Assembly: GCA_963704535.1 (NCBI GenBank)
Contig: OY969916.1
Span: 620,001 to 684,000 of the forward strand
Source: G963704535 sp963704535
GTDB lineage: Bacteria; Chloroflexota; Chloroflexia; Chloroflexales; Roseiflexaceae
Direction: 5' to 3'
DNA length: 64,000 nt
Shown: positions 1 through 9,099 of the stretch, piece after piece
Layout: each line of letters begins with the position of its first letter
How positions within the stretch are numbered: the first letter of the stretch is position 1
Notes under the pieces: model-generated
Seen by the model: only the letters and a program-made list of their open reading frames with translations
Told to the model about the DNA's origin: nothing
Databases searched by the model: none
Made by a program: the position numbers and the translations under genes

Positions 1-237
1 CTGCTCGGTCGCCAACTGTTCGATCCGCGCTTTGATCTCGGTCAGCGGCAGATACGCTTCCTTCAGACGAGTGATCAGTTGGAGCCGCAGCACGTGATCC
101 TCGCCATAGAGCGCGTATCGGCCGCGTGTGTCCGGCGGGGGCAGCAGGCCCTCGGCAGTGTAGTAGCGAATGGTGCGCGGTGTAACACCAGCCCTCTCGG
201 CAAGCTCGCCGATCTGGTAGAACCCTGCTTCGGTCAT
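1..237 (-). CDS. MerR-family transcriptional regulator (C-terminus outside window)
   Basis: DNA-binding regulator; only the N-terminal 79 residues are present because the gene runs off the left edge. Starting at the ATG at 235-237 the protein opens with a MerR winged-helix: YQIGELAERAGV followed by TPRTIRYYTAEGLLPP and a RYALYGEDHVLRLQLI helix, which is the classic order helix-turn-helix, RYYE-like turn, wing. It follows the epimerase gene on the same strand after 17 bases, so the two are probably co-transcribed from the promoter at 1303-1331. That promoter has a dyad in its spacer, the usual MerR operator position, so autoregulation is likely (inference). The effector is unknown. Confidence 0.85.
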   Translation of the reverse strand, partial: MTEAGFYQIGELAERAGVTPRTIRYYTAEGLLPPPDTRGRYALYGEDHVLRLQLITRLKEAYLPLTEIKARIEQLATEQ

Positions 238-254
238 CGGTATCGCCCTCCCGG

Positions 255-1266
255 CTACGCCGAGCGTTGAGCGCGCCAGGCCCGTAGCAACTCGGCCTCA
301 CGCTCAGGCTTCATCCCGGCGCGGCGCTCTTGCTCCGCATCCGAAGGGCGCGTGGCCTCCCAGGCCAGTGTATCCCGGATGGTCTCGGCCAGCGGGCGAA
401 AGGTCAAGCCGCTGGTGAACGCTTTCTGGCATTCGATGCGCAGCAGGTGGGCCATACTCCCATCGCTGGCGACCCACAGCGGCAGCTCCATCCATGGCTT
501 CACCTCGTTGTCGAGCAAGAACTGCTCATCGACCCAGACGAAGCGCGCATCAGCGCCGGCGACCGCCTTGCACTCCTCCAACAGCTGCTCCATCGTCAGC
601 TCGTAGTCCGGCCCGGTGGCATTATAGGCCCCGAACCTGGCGCGCCTCGACCATCCGCACGGTCCACTCGGCCAGGTCGCGCCCATCGATAACCTGGACC
701 GGCACATGTGGGCGGCCTGGCGCCAACACCTCGCCGCCGCGCGCAACCCGCACCGGCCAGTAGGTGAAGCGGTCGGTAGGATCGTGAGGGCCGACGATCA
801 GGCCAGGCCGGATATTCAGCACCCGGCCCGGGAGCGCCCGCTCGGCGGCCTGCTCGCACAGTGCCTTCAGCGGGCCGTAGGTCTCGCCTGTGACCTCCTC
901 GACCGTCTCGTCGGCCAACGTGCCGACTGGAGCGCTCTCGTCCATGGCAGGGGTGTGGAAATCGGCGTAGACCGAGATGCTGGAGATAAAGGTGTAGTGG
1001 TCCACGGCATCGGCCAGCAACTCGGCCGAGGCCCGCACGGCACGTGGCAGGTAGCCGCAGGTGTCGATCACCGCATCCCAGCGGCGACCCTGCAACGCCG
1101 ACAGATCGCTGTCGCGGTCACCGCGCAGCTTCTCCACCTCCGGGTATAGCTCCGGGTTGTGCTGCCCACGATTGAAGAGCGTGACGCTGTGCCCACGCGC
1201 GGTCGCGGCCTCGACCAGGTGGCGACCAAGGAAGACTGTGCCACCAAGAACCAAGAGTTTCATCAT
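255..1266 (-). CDS. NAD-dependent epimerase/dehydratase-like protein (one frameshift)
   Basis: Extended short-chain dehydrogenase fold. The N-terminus has the Rossmann motif LVLGGTVFLGRHLVEAA and HSVTLFNRG, then FISSISVYAD and an RPGLIVGPHDPTDRF segment, typical of atypical SDR/isoflavone-reductase-like proteins; the YxxxK of active epimerases is seen as YGPLK. The reading frame breaks near 629-650: the first part ends in RQVRGL and the second resumes FGAYNATGPDYELTMEQLL, the usual continuation. A one-base indel explains it. Joined length is about 336 residues, normal for the family. GTG at 1275 is possible, but ATG at 1266 is better placed behind AAGGTG. Substrate unknown; the linked MerR gene suggests an inducible role. 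Confidence 0.8.
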
Positions 1267-1302
1267 TGCACACACCTTGCTTACAGTTCCGCTGTTAACG
1301 TG

Positions 1303-1331
1303 ATTATAGCAGTATCACGTAATACTGTCAA
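1303..1331 (-). promoter_or_regulatory. Sigma70-type promoter with MerR-like dyad
   Basis: On the minus strand TTGACA (1326-1331) and TATAAT (1303-1308) are separated by exactly 17 bases. The spacer contains the near-palindrome GTATTACGTGATAC. It lies 37 bases upstream of the epimerase start. MerR regulators bind dyads between -35 and -10, though they usually need a 19-20 bp spacer, so here repression or weak distortion is possible. Confidence 0.8.
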
Positions 1332-1363
1332 TGATCAAATTGACCTTTTCTTGTTTAAAATGT

Positions 1364-1410
1364 GGGTGGAGGGAGACTGAGGGGGCTGCCCCTCAAACCC
1401 CTTTCTCCAG
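1364..1410 (-). repeat. Family A G-rich hairpin repeat
   Basis: Read on the minus strand this copy runs GGTTTGAGGGG, a short loop, then CCCCCTCAGTCTC. It lies just beyond the pepF terminator, in the orientation seen for most copies (downstream of a minus-strand gene). Related copies occur at about twenty other places in the window. Confidence 0.8.
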
Positions 1411-1453
1411 AAAAGCAAACACCCCGCGCCCTTACTAGGCACGGGGTGTTTGC
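1411..1453 (-). terminator. Rho-independent terminator of pepF
   Basis: On the minus strand the arms GCAAACACCCCG (1442-1453) and CGGGGTGTTTGC (1415-1426) pair perfectly over 12 bp and are followed by TTTTC (1411-1414). It lies 15 bases past the pepF stop. Confidence 0.85.
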
Positions 1454-1467
1454 GAAGTTGAGGACGT

Positions 1468-3295
1468 TTAGTCGTGGCCGGTTGAGCGCCGCTCGATCAA
1501 TCGCTCCAGCCGCTCGACGATCTGCGCCAGTACGCCGAACGTTTTCTCCACCGGCTTCGGCGAGGTCATATCGATCCCGGCCAGCTTGAGCGCATCCAGT
1601 GGGTAAAGCGAGTTGCCGGCCTTCAGGAACGCCAGGTAATTCCGCGCCGCTGCCGGCGCCCCGGCCAGCACGCCCTCGGCCAGGGCATGGGCCGCAGCGA
1701 TCCCGGTGGCGTACTGATAAACGTAGAAGTTGGCGTACAGATGCGATGAGAACTGGCCCCAGGTGATACCGATACGCTCCGCGTCGATCACGACCTCGTC
1801 ACCGTACCCCTCGCGGAACAGGTCGGCCATGAGCGCGATCATGCCGTCGGCGGTGAGCGCCTCGCCCCGCTCGAACTCGTTGATGGATCTCCAGCTCGAA
1901 GCGTGCCAGCGTGGGCATGATAAAGAAGTAGCGATGGAAGTTAGCCATTGCCTCTTCGATCAGCGCGATCTGGAACTCTGGATCGGCGTTTGTATTGAGC
2001 AGATGCGCCCGCACCAACGCCTGGTTGAAATTCGATGCCACCTCGGCCACAAACAGCGAGTAGTCCGAGTAGACCAGCGGCTGCGTCTGCCAGGTGTAGT
2101 ACGAGTGCATCGAATGACCCAGCTCGTGTGCCAGGGTGCTCATGCTATACAGGTCGTCGGTGTAGCTCATCAGGATAAACGGATGGGTGCCCGGCATGCC
2201 GCTCGAAAAGGCGCCCATGCGCTTGCCCTGGTTCGGGTACTTATCGACCCAGCGCTGCTCCAGCATGCCGCGCCGCATGGCGGTGACGTACTCCTCGCCA
2301 AGCGGCCGCATGCCTTCGGCGATCCAGGTAACGGCCCGGTCGAACGGCACCTGCGGCACTTGGGCCGACAGTGGCGCCTTGATATCGTAAACATGGAGCT
2401 TGTCGTAGCCGAGTGCCTGCCGCCGCACCCGCCAATAACGATGCCAGGTCGGCAGGTTGCGGCGATAGGTCTCGATCAGGTTATGAAACACCGCGATCGG
2501 AATATGATTGGTCGTCAGCGCCGCTTCGAGCGCCGATGGGTAATGCCGGGCGCGCGCCACGAACACGTTCTGCTTGATGCCGGTGGCGATGCAGTTCGCC
2601 ATCGTGTTCTTCATCTCAAGGTGCGCGTCGGCGTAATTCTCCCAGGCCGTGCGGCGGATCTCACGGTCGGGGCCGGTCAGCAGCGTGTTGATATTGCCCT
2701 GCGCGACATCGACGGCAGCGCCCACGGCATCACGCGCCGCACCGAAGCGCAGATCGGCATCGGCCAGCGTGCTGTGGATGCGCGTCGCGCTGTAGAATGG
2801 GTCCGCGAGCTGCCCGATCAGCTCTTCGACCTCCGCCGAGCGAACGTGCTCCTGGCGCCGCTCAAGTTGATCGACATAGTGCGCATAGCTCGCCAGCCGG
2901 GACTCCTGCTTCAGCCACCCACGCAGCGTATCAAACCCGATCGCCAGCATCTCCGGCTCGGCGAAAGCTACCGCCGCCTGCACCCGCGTGTACAGGCTGA
3001 TCGCCCGGTCGTGTTTGGCGGCCGCCGCCTGGTCGGCGGTGTCGGCCTCGTGGAACATGCTGGCGTAAAGGAAGATGTGACTCGCGCTGCGTGCCAACTC
3101 CTCGGAGGCATGCAGCCAATCGGCCAGCGCCGCCGGGCTATCGCCGAGATGCCCTCGAAAGCGCCCGATCTCCGGCAACCGCTCGATGACGCGCGCTATC
3201 TCCGCCTCCCACAGCTCATCGGACGCAAACACGCTGGAGGCATCCCACGTGTGTTCGAGCGTTATCTCGCTACGTGGTGGTACCGTTTGTGCCAT
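1468..3295 (-). CDS. pepF: Oligoendopeptidase F, M3B zinc metallopeptidase (one frameshift)
   Basis: Cytoplasmic zinc peptidase that cleaves short peptides. The HEXXH zinc site is in LAHELGHSMHSYYT, followed by the third ligand region SLFVAEVASNFNQAL, both diagnostic for family M3B. The frame is lost near 1880: the upstream part ends in FELEIHQRVRAG and the downstream part resumes with MIALMADLFREGYGDE; ERGEALTADG is readable between them in the second frame. Joined length is about 608 residues, the usual size of PepF. The ATG at 3295 has GAGGGAG upstream. The gene stands alone between spacer repeats, and a strong terminator follows. The indel is probably a sequence error. Confidence 0.9.
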
Positions 3296-3323
3296 TGTAT
3301 TATTCTCCCTCTACTTTATAGCC

Positions 3324-3502
3324 CGTGAAACGTGAAGCGTGTTGCGTGTTGCGTTAGACAAGGTTTTGGAAGGCGCCATTCGACTTTACAATGTGAATGG
3401 GGAGAGACTGAGGGGGCTGCCCCCTCAAACCCCCTTTCCCCACGAACTGTAAAGCACCAAAGAATCTTTGTCTAAGCAAAACTCACGTTTTACGTTTCAC
3501 GC
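3324..3502. repeat. Heptamer arrays flanking a family A hairpin
   Basis: 3324-3355 reads as CGTGAAA, CGTGAAG, CGTGTTG, CGTGTTG, CGTT, a 7-bp periodic array. An inverted counterpart (CGTGAAA, CGTAAAA, CGTGAG on the minus strand) lies at 3485-3502. Between them sits a family A element with outer arms CTTTACA (3384-3390) and TGTAAAG (3448-3454) around the GAGGGGGC/GCCCCCTC hairpin. The hairpin is 3' of rdgB on the minus strand. Confidence 0.85.
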
Positions 3503-3528
3503 TAGGATACTTTTGACTTCCGAGTTCC

Positions 3529-4137
3529 CTAGAGCAGGCCATCGGCGACCCAGCGATCAAGCACCTCGCGAGCCGCCTGCACCGCTCGCGCCCGGTGGCT
3601 GATCTGGTTCTTGCGCTCGTTCGGCAGCTCGGCCAGCGTCGCATTCTCGTCGAGGACGTAGAACAGCGGATCGTAGCCAAAGCCATTGCTGCCACGCGGC
3701 GCCAGTTCGATCACCCCCGATAGCACCCCTTCGACCTCTGCGATCGTGCCGTCGGGCCGCGCCAGCGCAATCACGCATACAAAGCGGGCCAGCCGGGAGT
3801 GAAACGGTACCCCATCGAGCTTCTTGAGCAGCAGCGCATTGCGGTCGTCGTCGCTGGCATCCGGCCCGGCGTAGCGATGCGACATGACCCCCGGCTCGCC
3901 GCCGAGCGCCATCACCTCCAGGCCCGAGTTGTCGGCCAGGACCGGCATGCCGCTACGGCCCGCGTAGAACTCGGCCTTGAGGCGCGCATTCTCCGCGAAC
4001 GTCGCGCCAGTCTCCTCGACATCCTCGAAGATCCCGGCATCGCGCAGGGTGCACAGCTCGATCGGCAGCCCGGCGAAGATCGCGGCGTACTCGCGGAGCT
4101 TGCCCTGGTTGGTGGTAGCGAGCAGGAGTGTTGGCAT
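3529..4137 (-). CDS. rdgB: RdgB/HAM1 non-canonical purine NTP pyrophosphatase (ITPase)
   Basis: Hydrolyses dITP, ITP and XTP to monophosphates and keeps deaminated purines out of nucleic acid. All family motifs are visible: TTNQGKLREY at the N-terminus (nucleotide binding), ENARLKAEFY, ADNSGLEV with the catalytic Asp, GSNGFGYDPLF and SHRARAV near the C-terminus. The 202-residue length from the ATG at 4137 is normal. The frame stays open further upstream to 4272, but that extension would be encoded by heptamer repeats (NQEQRTKNQE), so it is rejected. The gene is intact. Confidence 0.95.
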   Translation of the reverse strand: MPTLLLATTNQGKLREYAAIFAGLPIELCTLRDAGIFEDVEETGATFAENARLKAEFYAGRSGMPVLADNSGLEVMALGGEPGVMSHRYAGPDASDDDRNALLLKKLDGVPFHSRLARFVCVIALARPDGTIAEVEGVLSGVIELAPRGSNGFGYDPLFYVLDENATLAELPNERKNQISHRARAVQAAREVLDRWVADGLL

Positions 4138-4147
4138 ATGCTTTTCA

Positions 4148-4222
4148 TAACTTCGTGTTGCGTGTTGCGTGAGCGTCATCTTGTGGGCGGCCAATTCTTG
4201 GTTCTTTGTTCTTTGTTCCTGG
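4148..4222. repeat. Two heptamer arrays upstream of rdgB
   Basis: 4148-4171 contains CGTGTTG, CGTGTTG, CGTGAG. 4195-4230 is TTCTTGG, TTCTTTG, TTCTTTG, TTCCTGG, TTCTTTG, a different 7-bp unit. They fill the spacer between the DedA-like gene and rdgB, both on the minus strand. Confidence 0.85.
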
Positions 4223-4232
4223 TTCTTTGGCA

Positions 4233-4832
4233 TCAAAGCACGCCGCCGGCGCCAAGGAAGTGACCGAGCCATGCGACGGCGATGAAGCGCAGGATTTTAC
4301 CGGCCATACAAGCGGCCAGGAAGCGTCGGAAGGGCATTCGCATCGTCCCGGCGGCGATCCCGGCAAGGTCGAACACCGGCCCAGGGATCGCGGCCAGGAT
4401 CATGATCGTCAGCACGCCCCAGCGCCGCACCCAGCGCTCAACACGCGGGTAGAAACGCGAGCGCGCAGCAAACGAGCTTCCGCCCAAGCCAGCCAGGTAC
4501 CCTGTCACCTCGCCGAGGCCGGCCGCTACGCCGCCCGCCAGGCCCACCAGCCAAGGGTTCAGCGACTTGCCGGCCAACAGCGCGACGCCCAGTGCCGGCG
4601 AGGGCAGCACGATCGACGCGCTCGCCAGCAGCGTGAGCAGAAAAACACCGGCGTAGCCGTAGGCGCCGAACCGGGCCATTATGTCGCCTGGTAGCAGCAG
4701 CAGCCCGATCGTCAGCGCCACCGATGCCAGCAGCAGCAGCGAACGCCACGGCCACCCCGCGCGCGGAGGGACGGCAAAGGGCACTGGCGGTGCTGGCGTG
4801 TGTGGCGACGGTAGGGTGGGATCTTCCAGCAT
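4233..4832 (-). CDS. DedA/VTT-domain (SNARE-associated) membrane protein
   Basis: 199-residue integral membrane protein. After a Pro-rich cytoplasmic N-terminus there is a first membrane helix (SLLLLASVALTIGLLLL), then the VTT/DedA core: FGAYGYAGVFLLTLLASAS, a Gly-rich helix region LVGLAGGVAAGLGEVTGYLAG, and the conserved RWGVLTIMILAAIPGPVFD followed by GTMRMPFRRFLAAC. Members of this superfamily are lipid scramblases or transporters and support membrane homeostasis; which lipid is handled here cannot be said. The ATG at 4832 is used. The gene precedes rdgB on the same strand, separated by heptamer repeats. Confidence 0.85.
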   Translation of the reverse strand: MLEDPTLPSPHTPAPPVPFAVPPRAGWPWRSLLLLASVALTIGLLLLPGDIMARFGAYGYAGVFLLTLLASASIVLPSPALGVALLAGKSLNPWLVGLAGGVAAGLGEVTGYLAGLGGSSFAARSRFYPRVERWVRRWGVLTIMILAAIPGPVFDLAGIAAGTMRMPFRRFLAACMAGKILRFIAVAWLGHFLGAGGVL

Positions 4833-5060
4833 CGATGTGGGACCTTAATAGTAAGACGCTCAGACTTCGATAGATGTCTCGGTTGGGAGGAGGTGTTACC
4901 CAATATGTCGGTGGCAGGGTACCCGCTTTCCGCTGCTCTGTCAAATGTTAAAAACTGCTATAGAGGGCCATAATCGGCACTCCGCTCGCAAACGTGAACT
5001 CATGAGTTGACGCCTGTCACCGGCTCCTGTACAATGCTGCACGTTGTATATATTAATACA

Positions 5061-5250
5061 AGGTATCGGGTGATACCGTTCTACTTTACAATGTCGGTGA
5101 GGGGTTCTTGAGGGGGCCGCCCCTCAAACTCCCCCTTTCAGAAGCCTCTAAGAAGGTATCGGGTGAGACCGTTCTACTTTACAATGTCGATGAGGGGTTC
5201 TTGAGGGGGCCGCCCCCTCAAACTCCCCCTTTCAGAAGCCCCTAAGAAGG
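5061..5250. repeat. Two tandem 93-bp copies of family A repeat
   Basis: The stretch 4833-5256 holds no gene. From 5061 the same unit (starting AGGTATCGGGTGA) occurs twice, with the second copy beginning at 5154, a period of 93 bp. Each unit contains CTACTTTACAATGTCG, then TTCTTGAGGGGG, a short loop and CCCCCTCAAACTCCCCCTTTC. No function is evident in 4833-5060 apart from possible divergent promoters. Confidence 0.85.
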
Positions 5251-5256
5251 AAGCAT

Positions 5257-6208
5257 ATGGCACGCCCAGTTGAGCTAGAGCGGAGCCCGGCGCGCGGAGG
5301 AACCATGCTGTTCGAGTTGCTGCGCGCTATGCGCCCGAAGGAGTGGGTTAAAAACCTCTTCGTCCTGCTTGCGATCGGCTTCTCGCAGGACCAGCTCTGG
5401 TTACAGATCGATAGCATCGTCGTCGTGGGGGTGGCCTTTGCGCTGTTCTGCATGGTCGCCAGCGCGATCTACTTGATCAACGACCTAGTCAGATATCGAG
5501 AAGGACCGCGCCCACCCGAAGAAGCGCCGCCGCCCGCTCGCCTCGGGGCGATTGAGCCCGACCGTCGCGATCGTCGCTGCGGTGGGGCTGCTAGTGGTGG
5601 CCATACCGCTTGGCTTCCTGGTCGATTACGTATCAGGCGCGCGCAACCTGGATTTCGGCTTTGCGCTGCTGGCCTACCTGCTTGTGCAGGGTTTCGCCTA
5701 CTCGTTCTACCTCAAGCACGTCGTTATCCTTGATGTCTTCACGATCGCCGCCGGATTCGTCCTGCGCACCGTCGCCGGCGCGCTGGTGCTCGACATCGCG
5801 ATCACGCACTGGCTGCTGATCTGCATGGGCCTACTGGCGCTGCTGCTGGGCCTGGCCAAGCGCCGGGCCGAGCTAGTGCTGCTCGAAAGCGGCGCTGGTG
5901 AGCACCGCCGCATCCTTGAAGAGTACTCGCTCCCGCTGCTCGACCAGATGATCTCGATCGTCACCGCCGCGACCATCATCGCCTACGCGCTCTTCGCCGC
6001 CACTGCAGAGACCCTGCCCCATAACCCGTTCCCGACGATGATGATCACCGTGCCGTTCGTGATCTACACGCTGTTCCGCTACCTGTACCTGATGTACCAG
6101 CGCGGCGCCGGCGGTAACACCGCCAATATCCTGCTGAAGGACCGGCCATTCGCACTCAGCATCGTGCTGTGGGGGCTGGCCTCGCTGGCGGTCCTGGCGA
6201 CGGCCTAA
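5257..6208 (+). CDS. UbiA-family prenyltransferase, decaprenyl-phosphate phosphoribosyltransferase-like (one frameshift)
   Basis: Polytopic membrane prenyltransferase. The opening RPKEWVKNLFVLL is the signature of the DPPR-synthase branch, which moves phosphoribose onto polyprenyl phosphate. The Asp-rich metal-binding motif is split by an indel near 5490: YLINDLV ends the first frame, and DIEKDRAHPKKRRRPLASG continues in the second, giving ND..D...D when joined. The remainder has about seven membrane helices and the second Asp motif region LKHVVILDVFTIAAGFVLR. Joined length about 317 residues. The next gene makes isopentenyl diphosphate, so the pair may supply and use isoprenoid precursors. 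A substrate other than phosphoribosyl diphosphate remains possible. Confidence 0.8.
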
Positions 6209-6210
6209 CC

Positions 6211-6292
6211 AGAACCAAGAACAAAGGAAGAACAAAGAGAGTTGGCTAAATGGTTTGTTCTCTGTTCTGTGTTCTTTGTTCTCGGAGCTTGT
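6211..6292. repeat. Inverted heptamer array (AGAACAA / TTTGTTC)
   Basis: AGAACCA, AGAACAA, AGGA, AGAACAA at 6212-6238 are followed by TTTGTTC, TCTGTTC, TGTGTTC, TTTGTTC at 6262-6290. The two halves are complementary and could form a stem between the prenyltransferase and kinase genes. Confidence 0.85.
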
Positions 6293-6296
6293 GGCA

Positions 6297-7104
6297 ATGC
6301 TCACGTTTGTCAAACTTGGCGGCTCGGTGATCACCGACAAGACCAGGGAGGAGGCGCCCGACCTGCCGACCATCCGCCGGCTGGCCGCCGAGTTGCGCGC
6401 CGCGCTGGGCGCGCTCCCCAACTTGCGGCTGATCGTCGGCCACGGCAGCGGCTCCTTTGGACACGCCTACGCGCGCCGCTACGGCGTACACACGGGCATC
6501 GCCGCCGACGCCGACTGGATGGGCTTCGCGCTGACAGCGGCCGCCGCGCTACGCCTCAACCGGGTCGTCGTCGACGAGCTGTTGGCCGCCGGCGTGCCCG
6601 CGCTCTCGCTCCAACCCTCGACAACCCTGCGAAGCGATCGCGGCACCTTAGCGGAGTGGGCCACCGCGACGCTGGCGACGGCGCTGGAGCGCGGCCTTGT
6701 GCCGATCGTCCACGGCGACGTCGCCTTCGAACTCGGTGCAGGGCTCCGCGATCATCTCGACCGAGCAACTGCTGATCCACCTGGCCAACATCCCGATGCT
6801 CCGACCGCAGCGGATCATCCTGGTCGGCGAGGCCGGCGTCTACACCGCCGACCCGCGCGCCGACCCGCAAGCCCAACGCATCCCGCGCATCGACGCGACC
6901 AATATCGCTGGGGTGTTCCAGGCCGCCGGCTCCTCACACGGCGTCGACGTAACCGGCGGAATGCGCAGCAAAGTCGAGCTGATGTGGCGGCTGGTCGAGT
7001 CGTCGCCGGGCTTGCAGGTCCACCTGATCGGCACAATGCCCGGCCTGCTCACCCGCGCGCTGACGGGCGCGGCAGCGGGCGAAGGAACAGTGATCGTGGG
7101 ATAG
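6297..7104 (+). CDS. Isopentenyl phosphate kinase (one frameshift)
   Basis: Amino-acid-kinase-fold enzyme that phosphorylates isopentenyl phosphate to isopentenyl diphosphate in the alternative mevalonate route; the route is known from archaea and from Roseiflexus-type Chloroflexi. Visible motifs are VKLGGSVITDK at the N-terminus, GHGSGSFGH with the His that is the specificity marker of IPKs, and in the second half LVGEAGVYTADP and HGVDVTGGMRSKVE. The frame breaks near 6733: AFELGAG in the first frame should read NSVQGSAIISTEQ as in the second. Joined about 268 residues. The start is ATG 6297. It lies directly after the UbiA-type gene. Confidence 0.88.
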
Positions 7105-7124
7105 TAGATCAGAGGAAGCGCACC

Positions 7125-8057
7125 ATGCCAGAGAACCCTCCCTCCTCCATCATCCACGATGTCAACTGGGAGTCGTTCGCGCTCATCCAGGCCTCAATCG
7201 ACGCAATGCTCGACCCGATCTTTGTCAAAGACCTCCAGCATCGCTGGATCGCCTGTAACCAAGCGTTCTGTAAGCTGATGGGCTACCCGCGTGAAGCACT
7301 GATCGGGCGTAGCGATCCGGCCTTCTTCCCCCCTGCACAGGTCGAGGTGTTCTGGCATGGCGACGACGAGGTCTTCGCATCGGGCCAGCCGCGCGCGAAT
7401 GAGGAGGTGCAGACCCAGGCCGACGGTCTCTTGCATACGATCTGGACGCGCAAGTTCCCCCTGCGCGACCAGCAGGGCCAGGTGGTCGCCCTTTCCGGGG
7501 TCATCACCAATATCACCGAGATCAAACGCCGCCAGGAACAGGTCGAACGCCTGGAGGAGGAGCTTCAGCTCAAGGAGGCCGAGCTAGCCAGGAAGGAAAC
7601 CGAGATCCAGGACAAGCTGGCGATCATCCACGCGCAGGACTCGCTGCTCGATCAGATCGCGGTGCCGGTGATCCAGGTGTGGGAGAGCATCCTGCTGCTG
7701 CCGCTGATTGGCCTGATCGATAGCCACCGCGCCGTCCGAGTGCTGGAAAGCCTGCTCGAGTCGATCACCCACTACGCCGCCCAGGTCGTGATCCTGGACA
7801 TCACCGGCGTGCCGGTGGTGGATACCTCGGTCGCCGGCTACTTGGTGCGGGCGGTGCAGGCAGCACAACTGCTGGGTTGCCAGAGCATTCTGGTCGGCAT
7901 CAGCCCGGAGATCGCCCAGACGCTGGTCGGCCTCGACATCGACTTCAGCAAGATCACCACCCGCGCATCGCTCCAGAGTGGCCTGGAATATGCCCTCAAG
8001 CGCCTCCAGTACACCGTCGCCCACAACGAGACGGTGGGGCCAAAAGCACGCCGCTAA
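7125..8057 (+). CDS. RsbR-like PAS-STAS protein
   Basis: 310-residue cytoplasmic protein. Residues about 15-135 form a PAS domain (DPIFVKDLQHRWIACNQAFC, IGRSDPAFFP, HTIWTRKFPL, GVITNITEIKRRQ). A coiled coil follows at about 135-175 (EELQLKEAELARKETEIQ) and a C-terminal STAS domain at about 180-300. The STAS part keeps both threonines equivalent to the RsbT phosphorylation sites of RsbR: VVDT in GVPVVDTSVA and AQT in PEIAQTLVG. Such proteins form stressosome-type complexes that control stress signalling. ATG at 7125 has AGAGGAAG upstream. A paralogue follows. No RsbT, RsbS or sigma factor is in this window. Confidence 0.88.
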   Translation: MPENPPSSIIHDVNWESFALIQASIDAMLDPIFVKDLQHRWIACNQAFCKLMGYPREALIGRSDPAFFPPAQVEVFWHGDDEVFASGQPRANEEVQTQADGLLHTIWTRKFPLRDQQGQVVALSGVITNITEIKRRQEQVERLEEELQLKEAELARKETEIQDKLAIIHAQDSLLDQIAVPVIQVWESILLLPLIGLIDSHRAVRVLESLLESITHYAAQVVILDITGVPVVDTSVAGYLVRAVQAAQLLGCQSILVGISPEIAQTLVGLDIDFSKITTRASLQSGLEYALKRLQYTVAHNETVGPKARR

Positions 8058-8203
8058 GGGCCAGATCACTCCACTACAAGTATCGTTTCGCCAGATCAAG
8101 CGGTGCAATCGATGCGGAGTATTGCCGCAAGCCTCCTTTTTCACCACAGATCGCGAGCGACGCAACAGCCTTTCAGACAATCTCAGAGTTGAGGAACAAC
8201 ATC

Positions 8204-9080
8204 ATGACACAACATCCCAATGGCTCTGTGAGTCCATCCGACTGGCGGTCCTTCGAACTGCTTCAGGGATGATCGATGCGCTGGACACCCCGATCTTCGT
8301 CAAGGACCTCCAGCACCGCTGGATCGCCTGCAACCAGGCGTTTTGCGCGCTCATGGGTAATACCTACGACCAAATCATCGGCCGCAGCGACCCTAACTAC
8401 TTCCCACCGGAGCAGGTCGACGTTTTCTGGCGCCTTGATGACCAGGTGACCGGAGCGGGCCAGCCGCACTCGAACGAGGAGCAGTTCACCGACGCGGGCG
8501 GCATCATCCACACGCTCTGGACGCGGAAGTTTCCGAACCAGGGATGCCACGGGGAAGATCACCGGACTGTGTGGGATCATTACCAATATCACCGAACTCA
8601 AGCGCCGCCAGGAGCAGGTCGCGCTGCTGGAGTCCGAAGTGGCGGCGACCAAGCAGCTGATCGATCAGCAGAACTCCATGCTTGATGAACTGGCGGTGCC
8701 GGTGATCCAGGTGTGGGAGAGCATCCTGCTGCTGCCGCTGGTCGGGCTGATCGATGGCCGGCGAGCCACCCAGGTGATGGAGAGTATGTTGAAGTCGATC
8801 TCACGGGCCAGCGCGGAGGTGGTGATCCTGGACATCAGCGGCGTGCCGGTGGTGGACACCTCGGTCGCCAGCTACCTGGTGCGGGCGGTGCAGGCGGCGC
8901 AACTACTGGGCTGCCAGAGCATCCTGGTCGGCATCAGCGCCGAGATCGCCCAGACGCTGGTCGTGCTCGGCGTCGACTTCAGCCATATGTACCATCCGCG
9001 CGTCGCTGCAGGGCGGCCTAGAGTATGCGCTCAAGCGCCTCGACTATGCCGTCGTCCACAACAAGCGCCGGGCCGCGTGA
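8204..9080 (+). CDS. Second RsbR-like PAS-STAS protein (three frameshifts)
   Basis: Close paralogue of the preceding gene, apparently a tandem duplicate: IFVKDLQHRWIACNQAFCALMG, IGRSDPNYFPPEQVDVFW and the STAS segment GVPVVDTSVASYLVRAVQAAQ are nearly identical. Starting at ATG 8204 (MTQHPNGSVSPSDWRSFELLQ) the frame is lost near 8266, again near 8543 (between TRKFP and DATGKITGLCGIITN) and a third time near 8990 (HMYHPRV instead of TIRASLQGGLEYALKRL). The natural stop is 9078-9080 after HNKRRAA. Three indels in 900 bases could mean genuine decay of a redundant copy, but neighbours are also indel-rich. Both phospho-acceptor threonines are present. Confidence 0.75.
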
Positions 9081-9099
9081 TGCGCCGCATTGAGGAAAT

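Noticed and set aside
1730..3328. Long plus-strand frame opposite pepF
   Set aside because: Antisense shadow in high-GC DNA; pepF on the minus strand has full family motifs.
6255..8057. A 600-residue frame that would fuse isopentenyl phosphate kinase to the PAS-STAS protein
   Set aside because: It arises only because the frameshift near 6733 moves the kinase into the frame of the next gene. The kinase C-terminus is clear in the other frame up to 7104 and the PAS-STAS gene has its own ATG and ribosome site at 7125.
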